In this document: piece after piece, positions 17,661 to 25,975 of the stretch | How positions within the stretch are numbered: the stretch's first letter is position 1 | Layout: each line of letters starts with the position of its first letter | NCBI GenBank assembly: GCA_018823835.1 | Contig: JAHJHT010000002.1 | Coordinates: forward strand, 1,612,001-1,676,000 | DNA: 64,000 nucleotides | DNA from: Alphaproteobacteria bacterium | GTDB lineage: Bacteria; Pseudomonadota; Alphaproteobacteria; Rhizobiales; Rhizobiaceae | Direction: 5' to 3' | Notes under the pieces: model-generated | Databases searched by the model: none | What the model was told of the DNA's origin: nothing | Seen by the model: the letters and a program-made list of their open reading frames with translations, nothing else | Position numbers and translations under genes: made by a program

Positions 17661-19238
17661 ATGATCCCGCCGATCCTCCACCAGACTTGGAAGACCGACG
17701 AACTTCCCGAACAATTCCGAGCTTGGTCCGAGACGTGGTTAGAACACAATTCCGGCTGGAGGCGGATGTTCTGGACCGACCGTACGCTTCTCGAATTCGT
17801 CGGCCGGCACTACCCGGATTTCCTCGAGACATTTTGCAGCTACCCGAACGGCATCATGCGGGCGGATGCCGCGCGCTACCTGCTGCTGCATCATTTCGGT
17901 GGCGTCTATGCCGATATCGATTGCGAGTGCGTCGCTCCGTTCGATCCGATCATGGATGAGGACCGTGTGGTCCTCTGCTTCGAGCCGGCGGCACATTTCC
18001 TGCCGCAGATCCACTATCGCCGGCTGCCCTACATGCTGTTTAACGGCACAATGGCCAGCCCGGCGGGACATCCCTTCTGGCCGCACCTCATCACCTACCT
18101 GCCGGCGCTAGTGCATGCCAAGGAAGTGCTCGACGCGACAGGGCCGTGCGTCCTGACGTCCGCCCAGCTCAGTTTTGCCGACCAGGACCTGCTCTCTGTC
18201 CGGCCATGTGCCCTGTTCGCGCCGATCGATGCGAAGGGGGTACCCGACGCCTCGGTCGTGGAGGGCAGCGAGGACACCCTGTCCATCCATCACTGGGCGG
18301 GGACATGGCTGACGCCGCCGCGCCGGAAGAACGTCCTCAGCACGTTGAAGCGTCACTATTACCGCACGAAGTATAGGCTAACGCGCGGCGCGCAGCTCAG
18401 CCTGGAGGAAGCGAAATCGATGATCGATCCCGCAGCGCTGGAGCGCTCGCCGCCGGCCGGCGAGAACGTTGCCGTGATGGTGCCGCTTCGCGACGCGGCG
18501 GAACACATAGCGTCGTTTCTCGAAGCGATCGGATCGCTCGACTATCCAAAGGATCGCCTCAAGCTGGTGTTCTGCGAGGGAGACAGCCGCGACGGCAGCT
18601 GGGAGAAGCTCAACCGGCTCGTCGAGCCGCTGAGGGACCGGTACCGCGACATTGTACTCCTGCAGCATCATCTCGGCACGCCGCTCGACCGCAAGACGCG
18701 GCAACGGCCACGGCTGCAGCGTGTCAGGCGATCCGGTCTCGCCAAAGTGCGCAACCAGCTTATCGAGAAGGGGCTGGATGAAAGCGACGACTGGGCGTTG
18801 TGGATCGACATCGACGTTTGGCAGTTTCCGGCCGACATCATCCAGACCCTCCGGGAGACCGGCCGCCGCATCGTTGTGCCCAACTGCCGGACGTGCCCCG
18901 GCGGACCGAGCTTCGACCTCAACAATTTCGTGACGATCGAAATCGGCCGCGACTATCGCTATTACCGAAACATGGTCAAAGGGCTGCACCAGCCTCCCTG
19001 GGATTTCGAGGGACGCCGCAGCCTCAGCGACCTGGGTCACCTCGAGCGGGTGGAACTCGACGGCGTTGGCGGCACCATGCTGCTGGTGGATGCGGCACTT
19101 CACCGGGGCGGCCTGGTGTTCCCCGAAGAGCCCTACAAGGACCTGGTCGAGACCGAAGGTTTCGGCGTGCTGGCAAAGGACCTCGGCGTCAGGCCTCTTG
19201 GCCTGCCGCGGGTCGAGATATTGCACGTTCCGTGGTGA
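17661..19238 (+). CDS. two-domain glycosyltransferase, GT32 (OCH1-like) + GT62 (ANP1/MNN9-like)
   Basis: 525 residues in two catalytic modules. The N-terminal module (about 1-220) has ILHQTWKT at 5-12, RADAARYLLLHHFGGVYADID at 67-87 with the metal-binding DxD (Asp85/Asp87), and the closing IHHWAGTW at 209-216, as in GT32/OCH1-type enzymes. The C-terminal module (about 268-525) has AVMVPLRDA, CEGDSRDGS, LAKVRNQL, ALWIDIDVWQFP with DxD at 383-385, IVVPNC, LDGVGGTMLLVDAALHRGG at 466-484 and ETEGFGVLAKDLG, the order and spacing of the fungal ANP1/MNN9 mannosyltransferase family. No signal peptide or membrane helix is visible. It probably elongates a mannose-like chain, but sugar and acceptor are inferred only by family. 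Confidence 0.82.
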   Translation: MIPPILHQTWKTDELPEQFRAWSETWLEHNSGWRRMFWTDRTLLEFVGRHYPDFLETFCSYPNGIMRADAARYLLLHHFGGVYADIDCECVAPFDPIMDEDRVVLCFEPAAHFLPQIHYRRLPYMLFNGTMASPAGHPFWPHLITYLPALVHAKEVLDATGPCVLTSAQLSFADQDLLSVRPCALFAPIDAKGVPDASVVEGSEDTLSIHHWAGTWLTPPRRKNVLSTLKRHYYRTKYRLTRGAQLSLEEAKSMIDPAALERSPPAGENVAVMVPLRDAAEHIASFLEAIGSLDYPKDRLKLVFCEGDSRDGSWEKLNRLVEPLRDRYRDIVLLQHHLGTPLDRKTRQRPRLQRVRRSGLAKVRNQLIEKGLDESDDWALWIDIDVWQFPADIIQTLRETGRRIVVPNCRTCPGGPSFDLNNFVTIEIGRDYRYYRNMVKGLHQPPWDFEGRRSLSDLGHLERVELDGVGGTMLLVDAALHRGGLVFPEEPYKDLVETEGFGVLAKDLGVRPLGLPRVEILHVPW

Positions 19239-19257
19239 ATCCTGCGCTCCAAACGAA

Positions 19258-19285
19258 AACCGCGCCGGGATGAACCGGCGCGGTT
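19258..19285. terminator. bidirectional terminator between the GT operon and rpoH
   Basis: An 11-bp perfect stem (arm AACCGCGCCGG) with a 6-base loop lies between the convergent glycosyltransferase and rpoH genes. On the minus strand it is followed by TTTTCGTTT, so it serves rpoH best; on the plus strand the tail is not T-rich. Confidence 0.75.
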
Positions 19286-19314
19286 GAACTATCTAGGAGA
19301 TGCCTTGGCTGGTG

Positions 19315-20226
19315 TCAGGCTGCCGGCTGCGCGTCGATGGTGCGCAGCGCCTGTGCCTGCCGCTTGGCGGCGGCCTTGACGGCGTCCTGAACCTTCTCGA
19401 AGGCGCGCACCTCGATCTGGCGCACGCGCTCGCGGCTGATGTCGAACTCGCCCGACAATTCCTCAAGCGTCATCGGGTCGTCGGACAGGCGGCGCGCCTC
19501 AAAGATGCGGCGCTCGCGCTCGTTGAGCACGTCGAGCGCGCCCGACAGCATGCCGCGCCGGTTTTCCAGCTCGTCCTGCTCGATCAGCATGGTCTCGGCA
19601 CTGTCGTGATCGTCGACCAGCCAGTCCTGCCATTCGCCGGACTCGCCCTCGGACGCACGGATCGGCGCGTTGAGCGAGGCGTCGCCCGACAGGCGACGGT
19701 TCATCGAGACGACTTCCGCCTCGCTGACGTTCAGCCTGGTGGCGATCTCGGCGATCTGGTCCGGCTTCAGGTCGCCGTCGTCCAGCGCCTGGATCTTGCC
19801 CTTGACCTTGCGGAGATTGAAGAACAGCCGCTTCTGGTTGGCGGTCGTGCCCATCTTCACAAGGCTCCACGAGCGCAGGATATACTCCTGGATCGAGGCC
19901 TTGATCCACCACATCGCATAGGTGGCCAGACGGAAACCGCGTTCCGGCTCGAATTTCTTGACGGCCTGCATGAGGCCGACATTGCCCTCGGAAATCACTT
20001 CGCCGATCGGCAGTCCGTAGCCGCGATAGCCCATGGCGATCTTGGCGACGAGTCGAAGGTGGCTGGTGACGAGCTTGTGGGCCGCGCCTGTATCCTCATG
20101 CTCCTGGTACCGCTTGGCGAGCATGTACTCTTCCTGCGGCTGAAGCATCGGGAAACGGCGGATTTCTTCCAGGTAGCGGCTGAGGCCGCCTTCGCCTGAA
20201 ACAATACTGGGTAGTGACTGGGCCAT
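19315..20226 (-). CDS. rpoH: RNA polymerase heat-shock sigma factor (sigma-32)
   Basis: 303-residue group 3 sigma factor of the RpoH family. Region 2 is shown by LVTSHLRLVAKIAMGYRGYG and FRLATYAMWWIKASIQEYIL, the RpoH box by NQKRLFFNLRK, and region 4 by ERERRIFEARRL and SRERVRQIEVRAFEKV. It directs transcription of heat-shock genes. ATG 20226 is chosen because MAQSLPSIVSGEGGLSRYL is the usual N-terminus; a 27-codon upstream extension is not conserved in type. It is downstream of rluD on the same strand; the spacer has an unusual inverted repeat. Confidence 0.95.
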   Translation of the reverse strand: MAQSLPSIVSGEGGLSRYLEEIRRFPMLQPQEEYMLAKRYQEHEDTGAAHKLVTSHLRLVAKIAMGYRGYGLPIGEVISEGNVGLMQAVKKFEPERGFRLATYAMWWIKASIQEYILRSWSLVKMGTTANQKRLFFNLRKVKGKIQALDDGDLKPDQIAEIATRLNVSEAEVVSMNRRLSGDASLNAPIRASEGESGEWQDWLVDDHDSAETMLIEQDELENRRGMLSGALDVLNERERRIFEARRLSDDPMTLEELSGEFDISRERVRQIEVRAFEKVQDAVKAAAKRQAQALRTIDAQPAA

Positions 20227-20320
20227 AACAGCGCCCTCCTCTCTCAACATTGCCCCCAAATTGTGGCGGGCATCCGTTCCGGCCGCTGAAACGCGCTTCC
20301 GGAACAACCGATATATATAG

Positions 20321-20351
20321 GAACAAAACGGGAAAAGACAGGGTTTTGTTC
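20321..20351. promoter_or_regulatory. perfect inverted repeat in the rpoH upstream region
   Basis: GAACAAAAC at 20321-20329 is repeated exactly as its complement, GTTTTGTTC, at 20343-20351, with 13 bases between. It lies 95-125 bases upstream of the rpoH start codon, beside a TATATATA run at 20312-20319 that could be a -10 region. It could be an operator or an RNA hairpin after rluD; there is no T-tract. Confidence 0.4.
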
Positions 20352-20412
20352 AATACCGAACAGTGTGTCACGCCAAAGTGAACAACAACAGTCAACTTAT
20401 CTGAATCTCAGA

Positions 20413-21441
20413 TCAAAGTTTGCGAAAGGCCACGACAAGCGCCTGCATGTCCGCCGGCATATCCGCCTCAAAACGCATGATCTCTCCCGTGACCGGATGG
20501 GCAAAGGCAAGAAGTTTCGCGTGCAGGGCCTGACGCGGAAAATCCTTCGTCATCGTTTTCAATGGTTCGGGGAGGCGATTGGCCTTAGTGCGGAAGGCCA
20601 TGCCGTAGTCCTGGTCACCGACGACCGGATGATGGATGTGCGCCATGTGAACGCGGATCTGGTGCGTTCGTCCAGTTTCCAGTCGGCATTCGACAAGCGA
20701 GGCGGTGGCGGTGTTGTCCGGCTTCGGCTCGAAGTGCTCGAGTACGGTGTAGCGCGTGACCGCATGGCGGGCGTCGTTGCGGCCCTCCGGCACCACGGCG
20801 CGCTTGACCCGGTCGGCGGCACGACCGAGCGGTGCGTCGATGGTTCCGGACTTGTTGGGGGGTGCGCCCCAGACGAGCGCGACATAGGCGCGCTCGAGCT
20901 CGCCGGACAGTCCATGATCGGCAAAGGCACGCGACAGGGCGTGGTGGGCGCGGTCGGTCTTTGCCGCCACCATGACGCCGCTAGTGTCCTTGTCGAGACG
21001 GTGGACGATACCCGGCCGCTTGACGCCGCCGATGCCCGACAGGCTGTCGCCGCAATGGTGGATCAGTGCATTGACAAGCGTGCCCGACCAGTTGCCGGCG
21101 CCTGGATGGACGACCAGTCCAGGCGGCTTGTTGACGACGATGAGTTCGGCGTCCTCGTAGAGAATGTCGAGCGGAATGTCCTCGCCCTCGGGTTCGGGCG
21201 GTTCGGCTTCGGGCAGGGCGACCTGGACGCTGTCGCCTGGCGCCAGTTTGCGCTTGGTCTCGGTGACGGGGACGCCGCCGATCGAAACTGCACCCTGGCG
21301 GATCAGCGCCTGGATGCGACTGCGCGAGTAGTCGCCGCCGAGTTCGCGCGTCAGCCACTGGTCGAGGCGCAGCCCGCCGGCATCGGCTCCGGCCTCGAAG
21401 ACTATCAATCCGTCGTCGGCTTCGCTATCAGGATCGCGCAT
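20413..21441 (-). CDS. rluD: RluA-family 23S rRNA pseudouridine synthase (RluD-like)
   Basis: 342-residue pseudouridine synthase. An S4 RNA-binding domain occupies about residues 20-80 (LRLDQWLTRELGGDYSRSRI), followed by the catalytic domain with VNKPPGLVVHPG and the signature GIVHRLDKDTSGVMV, whose Asp150 is the nucleophile. ECRLETGRTHQIRVH and VVGDQDYG follow. It likely modifies helix 69 of 23S rRNA as RluD does, though other RluA-type targets cannot be excluded. ATG 21441 gives the usual N-terminus; an upstream in-frame start would overlap the divergent gene. Only 23 bases separate it from that gene. Confidence 0.92.
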   Translation of the reverse strand: MRDPDSEADDGLIVFEAGADAGGLRLDQWLTRELGGDYSRSRIQALIRQGAVSIGGVPVTETKRKLAPGDSVQVALPEAEPPEPEGEDIPLDILYEDAELIVVNKPPGLVVHPGAGNWSGTLVNALIHHCGDSLSGIGGVKRPGIVHRLDKDTSGVMVAAKTDRAHHALSRAFADHGLSGELERAYVALVWGAPPNKSGTIDAPLGRAADRVKRAVVPEGRNDARHAVTRYTVLEHFEPKPDNTATASLVECRLETGRTHQIRVHMAHIHHPVVGDQDYGMAFRTKANRLPEPLKTMTKDFPRQALHAKLLAFAHPVTGEIMRFEADMPADMQALVVAFRKL

Positions 21442-21464
21442 CGGGCAGGACAACCGGAATGGAC

Positions 21465-21842
21465 ATGACAAAGCCGAAATTCGACGACGAAGAGGAAAAG
21501 CCGCTCGACCCCGCGGTCGAGAAGGTGCGCAGGAAGCTGGTTCGTTTCGTCGGCATCAATCTTGCCCTGCTGTTTCTCGCCCTTATGGCGGTGGTGGGAG
21601 CGGTTGTCTACAAATCGCGGTCTCTGGAGCCGGCGAGCGTCGCCGGCGGCGACATTCCTTCGCCCGAGGGAATGGTGGAAGCAGAGATCGCGCTGCCGGC
21701 CGGCGCCAGGATCGTCTCTCAATCGCTGTCGGGAAACCGGGTCGCCATCGACGCCGCGCTTGCTGACGGCAGCCGCGCGATCTTCGTCTACGATTTCGCC
21801 GAACGGCGCATGATCGGCCGGCTGGCCATCAGCCAGCCATGA
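21465..21842 (+). CDS. small single-pass membrane protein (DUF6476-like)
   Basis: 125 residues: an acidic then basic cytoplasmic N-terminus (DDEEEKPLDPAVEKVRRKLVR), one membrane segment at about residues 29-50 (INLALLFLALMAVVGAVVY), and a periplasmic domain of about 70 residues containing SGNRVAIDAALADGSRAIFV, which looks beta-rich. It resembles a small family found next to rluD in rhizobia. Its stop overlaps the start of the VOC gene (ATGA), so the two are coupled. The function is unknown. Confidence 0.75.
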   Translation: MTKPKFDDEEEKPLDPAVEKVRRKLVRFVGINLALLFLALMAVVGAVVYKSRSLEPASVAGGDIPSPEGMVEAEIALPAGARIVSQSLSGNRVAIDAALADGSRAIFVYDFAERRMIGRLAISQP

Positions 21843-22264
21843 CGAAGGCGCAGAAGTCGGGCGCAGGCACCCCGCGACGGCTAGCCACGGTTGCGCTGCT
21901 GGTTTCCGACTATGACGAGGCGATCGCCTGGTATTGCGACCGGATCGGCTTTGCCCTTGCCGAGGACGTCGATCTTGGCAGCGGCAAACGCTGGGTGACG
22001 CTTGAACCAGGCGAGGGCGGAGCGCGGCTGGTGCTTGCGAAGGCCGAAGGCGAGCGACAGGCAGCGCGCATTGGCGACCAGGCCGGCGGACGGGTGGCGC
22101 TATTTCTGGAGACCGATGATTTTTCCCGCGATCACACAGCCATGCTCGCCAAGGGGGTGACTTTCAAAGAGGAACCGCGCCGTGAGGCCTATGGCACCGT
22201 GGCGGTGTTCAGCGACCTCTACGGCAATCTGTGGGACCTGATCGAGCCGAAGCGGCGCACCTGA
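21839..22264 (+). CDS. VOC/glyoxalase-fold protein
   Basis: 141-residue vicinal-oxygen-chelate family protein. The first beta-alpha-beta unit is LATVALLVSDYDEAIAWYCDRIG, with GFALAEDVDLGSGKRWVTLEP following; the second half has VALFLETDDFSRDHTAMLAKGVTF and the closing FSDLYGNLWDLIEP with a metal-ligand-type glutamate. The family includes glyoxalases, dioxygenases and antibiotic-resistance proteins; no substrate can be assigned. It is translationally coupled to the upstream small membrane protein gene. Confidence 0.85.
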   Translation: MTKAQKSGAGTPRRLATVALLVSDYDEAIAWYCDRIGFALAEDVDLGSGKRWVTLEPGEGGARLVLAKAEGERQAARIGDQAGGRVALFLETDDFSRDHTAMLAKGVTFKEEPRREAYGTVAVFSDLYGNLWDLIEPKRRT

Positions 22265-22393
22265 GCCGCTCTTGATCGACGCCCTGATCGCGCCTTGAGG
22301 CAAAGCCGGCTGTGCACATTGTGCGGATGGCCCGGCCGCGCGGGGTAGCTGCGTCGCCAGCCCGGCGACGGCACAATTCCTCGAAAAGCGATG

Positions 22394-22422
22394 TTGCATT
22401 TGTACGCCCGCCAGCCTATATC
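22394..22422 (+). promoter_or_regulatory. promoter of tRNA-Glu
   Basis: A -35 element TTGCAT at 22394-22399 and a -10 element TATATC at 22417-22422 are separated by exactly 17 bases. The mature tRNA starts 17 bases further on. Confidence 0.7.
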
Positions 22423-22438
22423 GCCACTTCTTGCCGGC

Positions 22439-22513
22439 GCGCCCATCGTCTAGCGGTCAGGACACCGCCCTCTCACGGCGGGAACAGGGGTTCGATTCCC
22501 CTTGGGCGTACCA
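22439..22513 (+). tRNA. tRNA-Glu (anticodon CUC)
   Basis: A complete cloverleaf: the acceptor arm GCGCCCA pairs with TGGGCGT (first pair G-U), the anticodon stem CCGCC/GGCGG encloses the loop CTCTCAC with anticodon CUC, the T arm is AGGGGTTCGATTCCCCT, and the 3' end ACCA is encoded. It reads GAG codons. Confidence 0.97.
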
Positions 22514-22689
22514 ATCAATCTCTTGAAATCGTTGTATCTTGCCTTTGGACGGTGTCGCGCCGTCCGGGCGAAGCCATATCGTTCCGAACGGATGTGTCGG
22601 TTTCCTGGCTTTCCATCACGCGCGGATACGCGGTCGCTGCTGCGGTACAGGCCTTATTCCGGCGGCAGGGTCGGCTCTACCCAAGGCCG

Positions 22690-24033
22690 TCACGCCTTTA
22701 GCAGCAGATGCTCACGTTCCCAGGCCGTCACGACCGTGTCGAACGCGTCGAGTTCCCGGTCTTTCACGCGCAGGAAGATCGTCATGAAGTCCTCCCCCAG
22801 CAAGTTCCTCATGGGTCCGCAGGCGGCGAGGCGCTCCAGACCATGCAGCATCGACCGTGGCAAGGTGCTCGGCGCCAGATAGACGTTGCCAAGTGCTTCG
22901 GGTGAACGTTCCAGACGCTCTTCGACGCCGAGATAGCCGCACAGCAGCGTGGCGGCGATGGCCAGATAGGGGTTGGCGTCGGCGCCGGGCAGCCGGTTCT
23001 CGACGCGTCGTGCATCGCGCCCGGCGTTCGGCACGCGCAGGCCGCAGGAGCGATTGTCGTGCGACCATTCGACATTGGCGGGTGCGCTGTGATTGGGCCG
23101 AATTCGCCGGTAGGAATTCACACTCGGGGCAAACAGCGGCAGGGCCTCGGGAATGTATTTCTGCAGGCCGCCCATGAAGTGGCGGAACATCGGCGTATCG
23201 ATGCCGTCGGCGTCAGCGAACAGATTGTCCCCCGCCGCGTCGGTCAGCGACACGTGCAGATGCATCGCGCTTCCCGGCTGAGCGTCGGTGGGCTTGGCCA
23301 TGAAGGTGGCATGCATGCCCTGCGTCAGTGCCGCATCGCGAGCGATGCGCTTGAACATTACGACCTGGTCGGCGAGCCTGAGCGGGTCACCGTGCAGAAG
23401 ATTAACCTCGATCTGCGCGGAGCCGGTTTCGTGGCTAAGCGTATCGACGTCAACGCCGGCAATAGCGCAATGCTCGTAGATGCGTCGGGTAACCGGGCCG
23501 AATGCGGCAAGCGCCTCCATGTCGTAAGGATTCTGCGAGCGCTCCTGCCGGCCGGCCGCAGACGTCGGCGCGACGAGAGGGTCGCGCGGATCGGGATTGG
23601 GCGCTGTCAGGTAGAATTCGAGCTCCGGCGCGACGACTGCCCGCCAGCCCTTTTCGGCATAGAGCGACAGAACCGATTTCAGAAGTGTCCGGGGCAGGGC
23701 GCTCCACAAGCGGTCAGCCGGATAGCACGCATCGGCGATCACCAAGGCTCGGCGCGGCTGGCTGCCCGAAGACAGGCACAGCGAGTCGAGGTCCAGCACG
23801 ATCTGCATGTCCGGATCGCCAAACGCAAATGCCTGGTCGAGCGAACCCGAGTAGCGACCGTCGGCGCAGACCAACAGGACGCTGGTCGGCATATAGAGCT
23901 GCGCGCCGTCCACCGCCTTCAGGAACTTGTCGACGGGCAGGACCTTGCCGCGCAGGTACCCGTTCATGTCGGGGACGAGGCACTCCACCTCGCGGATGCC
24001 GTGTTGCGCCAGCCAGCCGGCAGCGTCATTCAT
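22690..24033 (-). CDS. glutamine synthetase-family ligase (PuuA-like)
   Basis: 447-residue glutamine synthetase fold enzyme of the GS-like gamma-glutamyl-amine ligase branch, ATP-dependent. It has EVECLVPDMNGYLRGK at the N-terminus, the metal-binding APELEFYL near residue 140, SAMHLHVSLTD, and NHSAPANVEWSHDNRS leading to CGLRVPN in the active site, then ENRLPGADANPYLA. Length and divergence suggest it joins glutamate to an amine instead of to ammonia, as PuuA does for putrescine. It is the last gene of the nine-gene operon, 17 bases after the aldehyde dehydrogenase. The true amine substrate is unknown. Confidence 0.87.
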   Translation of the reverse strand: MNDAAGWLAQHGIREVECLVPDMNGYLRGKVLPVDKFLKAVDGAQLYMPTSVLLVCADGRYSGSLDQAFAFGDPDMQIVLDLDSLCLSSGSQPRRALVIADACYPADRLWSALPRTLLKSVLSLYAEKGWRAVVAPELEFYLTAPNPDPRDPLVAPTSAAGRQERSQNPYDMEALAAFGPVTRRIYEHCAIAGVDVDTLSHETGSAQIEVNLLHGDPLRLADQVVMFKRIARDAALTQGMHATFMAKPTDAQPGSAMHLHVSLTDAAGDNLFADADGIDTPMFRHFMGGLQKYIPEALPLFAPSVNSYRRIRPNHSAPANVEWSHDNRSCGLRVPNAGRDARRVENRLPGADANPYLAIAATLLCGYLGVEERLERSPEALGNVYLAPSTLPRSMLHGLERLAACGPMRNLLGEDFMTIFLRVKDRELDAFDTVVTAWEREHLLLKA

Positions 24034-24050
24034 GATGGAGGACCAGCGTC

Positions 24051-25559
24051 TCAGGCATGCTTTCGTCCTCCGGATTCACGAAACCATTCGTCGGGATAGG
24101 GATACCACCATTCCTGCACCGAAGGCTTGTGGTCAATGATCACCATTTTCGAGCGGCGGAAAGCATCCAGACCCTGGCGGCCGAGTTCGCGGCCGAGCCC
24201 GGAGGCCTTCCAGCCGCCGAAGGGCAGCGCGTCGTTGTCGATCAGCGGATTGTTGACCCAGACCATGCCAGCCTCGAGCCGCTCGGCGGCCTCGTGCGCC
24301 TCGGCAAGGTCGGTGGTGAAGATCGAGGCGCCGAGCCCGAAGGGGCTGTCATTGGCAAGCCGGATCGCCTCGTCGAAATCCTTTACCCGGCAGATCGCGG
24401 CCACCGGCCCGAAGCACTCCTCCCGGCAGATCGCCATCTCGGGCGTTACGCCGGTCAGGATGGTGGGCTCGTAGAACCAGCCGACATTGTGCGCCGGCGG
24501 GATGCGGCCGCCCGTCACGGCCGTAGCGCCTTGGGCAACCGCATTGTCGACCAGCCGCATCACCTTGGCGCGCGCCGCTTCGCTGACCAGCGGGCCGATT
24601 TCCGTCTTGCCGAGACCATTGCCGATTCTGAGGGCTCGCGTCTTCTCCGCGAACAGCTCGACGAAAAGATCGTGCACGGAGTCGACGACGAAAAAGCGCT
24701 CGGCCGAGGTGCAGACCTGCCCGGTGAGATGAAAGGCGGCAGTCACGCTGCCGGCGGCGGCAACTTCGAGCGGCGCATGCGCCGAGACGATCAGCGGATC
24801 GCTGCCGCCGGCCTCGATGATGCAGGGCTTCATGCGTTCGGCGCAGGCAACCGCCACCGCTTTGCCAGCGGCGACCGAGCCGGTAAAAGCGACGGCGTGG
24901 GTGCGGTCGGACTCGACAAGCGCCTTGCCGGTTTCGGCGCCGCCCGGCAGGCAGCAGACGAGCCCTTCCGGCAGGCTGCGAAAGACGCTCATATAATCGA
25001 GCGTTGACAGCGTCGTGGCCTCCGCCGGCTTGACGATGCAGGCATTGCCCGCCGCAAGCGAGGCAGCCACCGTCCAGCACATTAAGAGGATGGGAAAGTT
25101 GTAGGGCATGACGTGCACCGAGACGCCATAGGGCTCGTAGCGCGCATACTGGAACGAGCCGGCCTGGGTCGTGCCGGCGATCTTGCCCGCCTCGTCGCGC
25201 GCCATCTCCGCGTAATAGCGGAAGATGGCGGCGCAATTGGCGATCTCGCCGATCGCCTCCGGATAGGGCTTGCCCATCTCGCGCACCATCAGTTCGGCGC
25301 AACGCGTGAAGTCGGCGGCCTCGATCGCGTTGGCGACGGCGTGCAGATGCCGCGCCCGGCTCTTTGCATCGAGCTTCTTCCAGCCCGCCTGCGCCTCCGT
25401 TGCGGCGGTCAGCGCGGCGTCGATCTCTGCCTCGTTCGCGGCCGCGGTGGCGCCGACCGTTTCCAGCGTTGCCGGATCGATCACCGGCCTCTGCGCGCCC
25501 GACATGGCGACGAAGCGGGGATTGACGAAGTAGCTCGGCTGGTCGCTTGAAAAGCTCAT
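24051..25559 (-). CDS. aldehyde dehydrogenase family protein
   Basis: 502-residue NAD(P)-dependent aldehyde dehydrogenase. The transition-state Asn154 is in MPYNFPI, the cofactor region is VKPAEATTLS and FTGSVAAGK, the general base Glu249 is in IIEAGGSDP, and the nucleophile Cys283 is in GQVCTSAERFF. All key residues are present. It probably oxidises an amino- or gamma-glutamyl-aldehyde made from the imported compound, like PuuC in putrescine breakdown, but no amine oxidase gene that would make the aldehyde is present. A paralogue of succinate-semialdehyde dehydrogenase activity is possible. Confidence 0.92.
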   Translation of the reverse strand: MSFSSDQPSYFVNPRFVAMSGAQRPVIDPATLETVGATAAANEAEIDAALTAATEAQAGWKKLDAKSRARHLHAVANAIEAADFTRCAELMVREMGKPYPEAIGEIANCAAIFRYYAEMARDEAGKIAGTTQAGSFQYARYEPYGVSVHVMPYNFPILLMCWTVAASLAAGNACIVKPAEATTLSTLDYMSVFRSLPEGLVCCLPGGAETGKALVESDRTHAVAFTGSVAAGKAVAVACAERMKPCIIEAGGSDPLIVSAHAPLEVAAAGSVTAAFHLTGQVCTSAERFFVVDSVHDLFVELFAEKTRALRIGNGLGKTEIGPLVSEAARAKVMRLVDNAVAQGATAVTGGRIPPAHNVGWFYEPTILTGVTPEMAICREECFGPVAAICRVKDFDEAIRLANDSPFGLGASIFTTDLAEAHEAAERLEAGMVWVNNPLIDNDALPFGGWKASGLGRELGRQGLDAFRRSKMVIIDHKPSVQEWWYPYPDEWFRESGGRKHA

Positions 25560-25601
25560 TTCGGTCTCGCCTTGCGTGAGTGCGTGTCCACGGAGCCCCG
25601 C

Positions 25602-25946
25602 TCAGCGGATCATGTAGACCTTCTTGATCGTCTCATGGACGGTGCAGACGCCCCTCCAGTCCTGCGGAAAAAAGGCCGCCGTGTCGGGCACGATCTCGAT
25701 TACCTCGCCGGACTCGTGGACGTAGGTGCAGCGGCCCTCGAGGAAGTGGCAGAATTCGTCGCGCGTCACGTGACACTCCCACTTGCCGGACGTGCAGACC
25801 CAAAGCCCGCATTCGGATTGCCCGTCCGGGCCCTTGTGCAGCAGCTTGCCCGAGGTACGCGACTGTCCCTCGATCATCGTCGGGATCACACCCCAGTCGA
25901 CGAGGTCGGTGATGGCGAGCGGCGATTGCATCACGGGTGTTGGCAT
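25602..25946 (-). CDS. small cupin protein (DUF861-like), copy 1
   Basis: 114-residue single-domain beta-barrel cupin. It starts MPTPVMQSPLAITDLVDWG and contains SECGLWVCTSGKWECHVTRDEFCHFLEGR, read as separate conserved strands; the core is DEFCHFLEG, with PDTAAFFPQDW and VHETIKKVYM at the end. This is the DUF861/ureidoglycine-aminohydrolase-like cupin type. ATG 25946 is preferred because AAGGAAG lies 9 bases upstream; an in-frame ATG at 25979 overlaps the stop of the neighbouring cupin (ATGA) and is also possible. It is clearly a tandem paralogue of that neighbour. Confidence 0.85.
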   Translation of the reverse strand: MPTPVMQSPLAITDLVDWGVIPTMIEGQSRTSGKLLHKGPDGQSECGLWVCTSGKWECHVTRDEFCHFLEGRCTYVHESGEVIEIVPDTAAFFPQDWRGVCTVHETIKKVYMIR

Positions 25947-25975
25947 GTCGTATGTCTTCCTTGGGTTGGTGCGGC

